Source: Pedobacter xixiisoli (lineage in GTDB: Bacteria; Bacteroidota; Bacteroidia; Sphingobacteriales; Sphingobacteriaceae). From it: a stretch of DNA of 64,000 nucleotides. This document shows positions 61,100 through 64,000 of the stretch, in pieces. Positions within the stretch are counted from its first letter, which is position 1, and each line of letters opens with the position of its first letter. The position numbers and the translations under genes were made by a program. The stretch lies in the NCBI RefSeq assembly GCF_900215335.1, contig NZ_OCMT01000005.1:1-64000 (forward strand), read 5' to 3'. Under the pieces are notes generated by a model. The model was not told the DNA's origin. It saw nothing but the letters and a program-made list of their open reading frames with translations, and did no database searches.

Positions 61100-61820
61100 C
61101 CCCTCTGGTTTAAGTCTTCCGCAGGGCGACTTAAATCTCTTTGTAAACCAAGGTCTCCAGACCGGAATGCAGCACTACATAAACGATACCGGTACAAGCC
61201 CACTTTTTTCTTCGTAATAGTCTGTTGCGCTACTGTATTTGTAATATTGTGCCTCGGTAACCAAGCCACTTTCTACGGGGTTCTCGTGCAGATAATTTAG
61301 CCGTTGTTCTATCATTTTATTTGTATTTAATTCTACTGGGTGGTTGTCCTGTTGCCAAAATTGGTAAATCTTGTTATTGCTGTTCTGCAACCCAGCACGT
61401 TTAAAGAGCCATAACATCCAATCTTTCCTACTCTCTTGTTGGTTGCTTTCAATACTTGAAATAATCATTTTACTTGTATATTTCTTTAAATCCCTAATAA
61501 TGTTGACCAGTTCAAAGCCTTCCCTAGCAGAAGCAATGAGATGCACATGGTTGCTCATAATAACCCAGGCATGCAGATTTAACCCCTTTTCTTTAATGCA
61601 GAATTTTAAACTGTCAACCACCAACTCCTTATAGCGTTCCCTAGTAAATACATCTATCCAGTTTACCACCGCAAATGTTATAAAATGCGGCAAACGGTTG
61701 TCTCCAAACTTGTATTTTGTTGCCATATTTTTATTTCTGCTACTATTTCCAGACTAAGTCTTCGGTTCTCATTTTAGGTTTAAGTGAACGCTGAAAAAGC
61801 GAACACTTAAACCAGAGGGG
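61100..61820 (-). mobile_element. RAYT-type mobile element, copy 1
   Basis: A 721-base unit. It begins CCCCTCTGGTTTAAG and ends CTTAAACCAGAGGGG, an inverted terminal repeat. Each end carries a hairpin: TTTAAGTC...GACTTAAA on the left and GGTTTAAGTG...CACTTAAACC on the right. It encloses a REP-associated tyrosine transposase on the minus strand. It is nearly identical to 62622-63344. The layout is that of a REP-bounded RAYT unit. Confidence 0.75.
61175..61726 (-). CDS. REP-associated tyrosine transposase (Y1 family), copy 1, shortened by a stop
   Basis: The 183-residue protein is of the TnpA-REP (RAYT) type. The HUH pair is His60 and His62 in SNHVHLIAS, and a Tyr in RDLKKYTSKM (Tyr83) is the probable nucleophile. 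It differs at three residues from copy 2 in the shared 183 (G70S, K101-region R, N-S near 140). It ends at a TAG where copy 2 reads CAG, so 13 C-terminal residues are lost. Family members act on single-stranded REP hairpins; activity here is untested. Confidence 0.9.
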   Translation of the reverse strand: MATKYKFGDNRLPHFITFAVVNWIDVFTRERYKELVVDSLKFCIKEKGLNLHAWVIMSNHVHLIASAREGFELVNIIRDLKKYTSKMIISSIESNQQESRKDWMLWLFKRAGLQNSNNKIYQFWQQDNHPVELNTNKMIEQRLNYLHENPVESGLVTEAQYYKYSSATDYYEEKSGLVPVSFM

Positions 61821-61824
61821 TAAA

Positions 61825-62520
61825 TCATTTAATATTTTGTAGTTCATCAAACATCTTCAAAGTTCTCTTGAGCAACTCGTTTTTTGGGTTGGCATGGTTT
61901 TCTCTAATACGCTGTATAATTCTATTACTGATTTCATTTTGGGGAGTGTTCTCTAAAGAATAGCCTCTAAATTCCTTAAAACCGTATCTTAACCATTGGT
62001 TGAAACGGTATAATGCGCTTTTATTTTTTAGAATATCATCAAAAGGTTTTTCTTCTTTGTAAAGGATCAAATAGGAGATGCAAGCATCATCCACATCCTC
62101 TGGATATTCTATTCTCTTTAAGAAAAGCTCTACGTAGTCTTTAAATGAGGTCTTAAGACTTGGCATGTTTTTCTTTAAGCTAATAATAAATTGATAAGCT
62201 GCTGGGTAGAGTTTTTGGTACTTTAAAATCATTAAAGAATCAAATAGTATTTGTGCCTGGTTATAATTAAAATAGAAATTGTACTTATCTAAACGAGAGT
62301 CAAAGGATTGTTGTAAATTCATTTTAAAATATTTTCTACTAATTGTATCAGTTTCTAGCATTGGCATTATTTCCTCTGTGCAGAAGGATAGATCGCACAA
62401 ACTAAGCTGGAAATTATTGTGTTTTAAATAATTTGCAACTCCTTTAGTATTATTTTCCTGCGCTATACAGCTACTTATGCTTATTATAAAAATTAAGCTT
62501 AGACTAATTATTGATTTCAT
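61825..62520 (-). CDS. Hypothetical secreted protein
   Basis: A 231-residue protein with a signal peptide (MKSIISLSLIFIISISSCIAQ; Cys18 is followed by IAQ, so it may be secreted or a lipoprotein). The rest is Leu/Lys-rich and mostly alpha-helical, with no recognised domain. Its stop lies 5 bases from the right edge of RAYT copy 1. A period-8 T-rich tandem repeat (62541-62570) lies just upstream of its start. It sits between two direct copies of the RAYT element and could be lost by recombination between them. Confidence 0.65.
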   Translation of the reverse strand: MKSIISLSLIFIISISSCIAQENNTKGVANYLKHNNFQLSLCDLSFCTEEIMPMLETDTISRKYFKMNLQQSFDSRLDKYNFYFNYNQAQILFDSLMILKYQKLYPAAYQFIISLKKNMPSLKTSFKDYVELFLKRIEYPEDVDDACISYLILYKEEKPFDDILKNKSALYRFNQWLRYGFKEFRGYSLENTPQNEISNRIIQRIRENHANPKNELLKRTLKMFDELQNIK

Positions 62521-62540
62521 TTTCTTCCGAAATTATTACT

Positions 62541-62571
62541 GTTTTTTTTACTTTTTTACTTTTTTACTTTT
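62541..62571 (-). repeat. Period-8 T-rich tandem repeat upstream of the 61825-62520 gene
   Basis: Three or more tandem units of TTTTTTAC lie about 20 bases upstream of the start codon. Length change here would alter the promoter spacing of that gene. Confidence 0.6.
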
Positions 62572-62621
62572 ATATTTTGATTTTATCTCCAATTCAAGGT
62601 TATTAACGTAATCTGCAATTT

Positions 62622-63344
62622 CCCCCCTCTGGTTTAAGTGTTCCAAAGGTCACTTAAACCTATTTAGAAAACCAAGGTCTCCAGACCGGAATGCAGCACT
62701 GCATAAACGATACCGGTACAAGCCCACTTTTTTCTTCGTAATAGTCTGTTGCGCTACTGTATTTGTAATACTGTGCCTCGGTAACCAAGCCACTTTCTAC
62801 GGGGTTCTCATGCAGATAATTTAGCCGTTGTTCTATCATTTTATTTGTACTTAATTCTACAGGGTGGTTGTCCTGTTGCCAAAATTGGTAAATCTTGTTA
62901 TTGCTGTTCTGCAACCCAGCACGTTTAAAGAGCCATAACATCCAATCTCGCCTACTCTCTTGTTGGTTGCTTTCAATACTTGAAATAATCATTTTACTTG
63001 TATATTTCTTTAAATCCCTAATAATGTTGACCAGTTCAAAGCTTTCCCTAGCAGAAGCAATGAGATGCACATGGTTGCTCATAATAACCCAGGCATGCAG
63101 ATTTAACCCCTTTTCTTTAATGCAGAATTTTAAACTGTCAACCACCAACTCCTTATAGCGTTCCCTAGTAAATACATCTATCCAGTTTACCACCGCAAAT
63201 GTTATAAAATGCGGCAAACGGTTGTCTCCAAACTTGTATTTTGTCGCCATATTTTTATTTCTGCTACTATTTCCAGACTAAGTCTTCGGTTCTCATTTTA
63301 GGTTTAAGTGGCCGCTGAAAAAGCGAACACTTAAACTAGGGGGG
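62622..63344 (-). mobile_element. RAYT-type mobile element, copy 2
   Basis: A 723-base unit with the same hairpin-ended architecture as copy 1. It begins CCCCCCTCTGGTTTAAGTG and ends CACTTAAACTAGGGGGG. The terminal run has six C or G at both ends, while copy 1 has four at both ends. It encloses the full-length transposase. The two copies are direct repeats separated by ~800 bases. Confidence 0.75.
62660..63250 (-). CDS. REP-associated tyrosine transposase (Y1 family), copy 2, full length
   Basis: The 196-residue RAYT shares the HUH motif (SNHVHLIAS; His60, His62) and the candidate Tyr83 with copy 1. It continues past the copy 1 stop with QCCIPVWRPWFSK, reaching into the left hairpin region of its element. 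It is probably the active form. The transposase gene is in the same orientation as copy 1. No IS200-type partner (tnpB) is present. Confidence 0.9.
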   Translation of the reverse strand: MATKYKFGDNRLPHFITFAVVNWIDVFTRERYKELVVDSLKFCIKEKGLNLHAWVIMSNHVHLIASARESFELVNIIRDLKKYTSKMIISSIESNQQESRRDWMLWLFKRAGLQNSNNKIYQFWQQDNHPVELSTNKMIEQRLNYLHENPVESGLVTEAQYYKYSSATDYYEEKSGLVPVSFMQCCIPVWRPWFSK

Positions 63345-64000
63345 TGATTTAGCTGTTGAGTAGAACTAAGAAAACAAAGTGATTAGCACAAATAAATGAT
63401 ACGCAAAAACTACAGACTAGCGCTTTCGTTATACATAATTATTTGGAGAGGCTAAAGTCTGATGATTTAGATGTCCTTTTGAAGGCTTAATAAGTAGAGT
63501 TTTACACGGTAAAACGACTATTAACTTTAAAAATGTTAAAGTTAATTGAGATGATGATGTTGGCATAAGTTTTATTCATAGGTAAGACAAGTAAACTTAA
63601 GTATGTAAGAGCTAAAATGAAAGAAAAATGATACTCCTAATTGTACTGATTTTTCAGGGGTAAATAAAAGGCAAATACCTTTTGTTTCTACAACCGCATC
63701 GCTGAAGGAATAGCAGATTGATTAAATTTTTGGTATAATTTTTTGAGGTAAACGTTGTGTAATTTACTAATTATTAGTTGATTAGAAAGTTTTTTGGCTT
63801 TTTCCTTAACAGCTATTTGCCTACAAGCCAATGTTCTGCATTTGTAAAGCATAGGGTCATTTTGATAGGGCTTCGGGATTGTAAAGCCTGAAAAGCGAGC
63901 GGATTGCAGACAGAATAGTAAAATATAATCATCACACAATCTTTCTTACATCCTCTGGTGGTAAAATCATAAAATCTGATAAAAAATCATTCCTTTTGTG
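63345..64000. other. Non-coding tail of the window
   Basis: No convincing gene. A short open stretch at 63380-63490 ends in a Leu/Asp-rich phrase (YLERLKSDDLDVLLKA) and could be a relic of a gene end. Copy B of the diverged direct repeat is at 63761-63915. The 83-codon frame at 63688-63939 overlaps the repeat and shows no family features. Confidence 0.5.
63761..63915 (+). repeat. Diverged direct repeat, copy B
   Basis: Partner of 59600-59757 in the same orientation. The first ~55 bases (AATTTACTAATTATTAGTTG, GCTTTTTCCTTAAC) and the TTCGGGATTGTAAAGC block align with copy A; the middle has diverged. Confidence 0.55.

Noticed and set aside
59803..62520. Toxin-immunity or anti-phage defence island
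   Set aside because: The unknown genes show no nuclease, protease, TIR, NTPase or toxin motif; a defence role would be guesswork.
62622..63344. CRISPR array or IS200/IS605 with tnpB
   Set aside because: There are no regularly spaced short repeats and no tnpB-like frame; the unit is a RAYT element with hairpin ends.
63688..63939. 83-codon minus-strand open frame
   Set aside because: It overlaps the diverged direct repeat and its translation has no protein-like pattern.

Overview
The window looks like a chromosomal segment of a Bacteroidota member, most probably Sphingobacteriaceae (Pedobacter-like). The basis is low-GC DNA, Bacteroidetes-type promoters (TTTG, about 19-20 bp, TAnnTTTG), almost no Shine-Dalgarno sites, two large secreted proteins with C-terminal type IX secretion (T9SS) sorting domains, and housekeeping proteins typical of that phylum. 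No database search was possible, so the genus is an inference.

Layout. 1-90: the 3' end of a 5S rRNA and the rRNA operon terminator. 0.35-14.2 kb: mostly core genes (M16 protease, def, a GHL10-type secreted hydrolase, an ECF sigma factor / membrane HEAT-repeat protein / DUF4097-like set, a frameshifted lipoprotein gene, a NifU-domain protein with mrp, a GT51 transglycosylase overlapping hpt, a Fic protein, psd). 14.5-23.6 kb: mscS and an amino-acid dehydrogenase, then the rpsP-rimM-trmD-rplS block. That block is split by a plus-strand secreted PL6-family (alginate-lyase-like) gene. The PL6 gene carries its own textbook promoter overlaid by two TTGGTnnACCAA palindromes.

24.98-49.86 kb: a 21-gene, single-strand exopolysaccharide/capsule locus. 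It holds gmd, a Wza-type exporter, a four-enzyme route to a UDP-2,3-diacetamido-uronic acid, Wzz, Wzx, Wzy, six glycosyltransferases, an acyltransferase, sugar SDRs, a WbpL-type initiating transferase, a WbpM/FlaA1-type dehydratase and a Wzi/RemB-like outer-membrane protein. It ends at a 34-bp perfect palindrome shared with a convergent fcl. Gmd and Fcl together make GDP-L-fucose and bracket the locus. No tyrosine autokinase is present.

51-59.6 kb: dxs, glyA, a hybrid histidine kinase, a beta-helix lipoprotein and a ComF-like protein. 59.6-64 kb: an accessory island with two SH3-like-tailed proteins, an unknown secreted protein and two nearly identical REP-associated transposase (RAYT) elements of about 720 bp, each bounded by inverted hairpin ends. 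The island is bracketed by a diverged direct repeat and ends in about 650 bp of non-coding, decayed sequence.

The observations most worth following are the PL6 gene and its tandem operators inside a split ribosomal operon, the tandem palindromes at the Fic start codon, the RAYT elements with matched G-run termini together with four GTCA-headed palindromes elsewhere, candidate ribosomal-protein leader hairpins on rpsP and rplS, and the self-consistent sugar chemistry of the polysaccharide locus.
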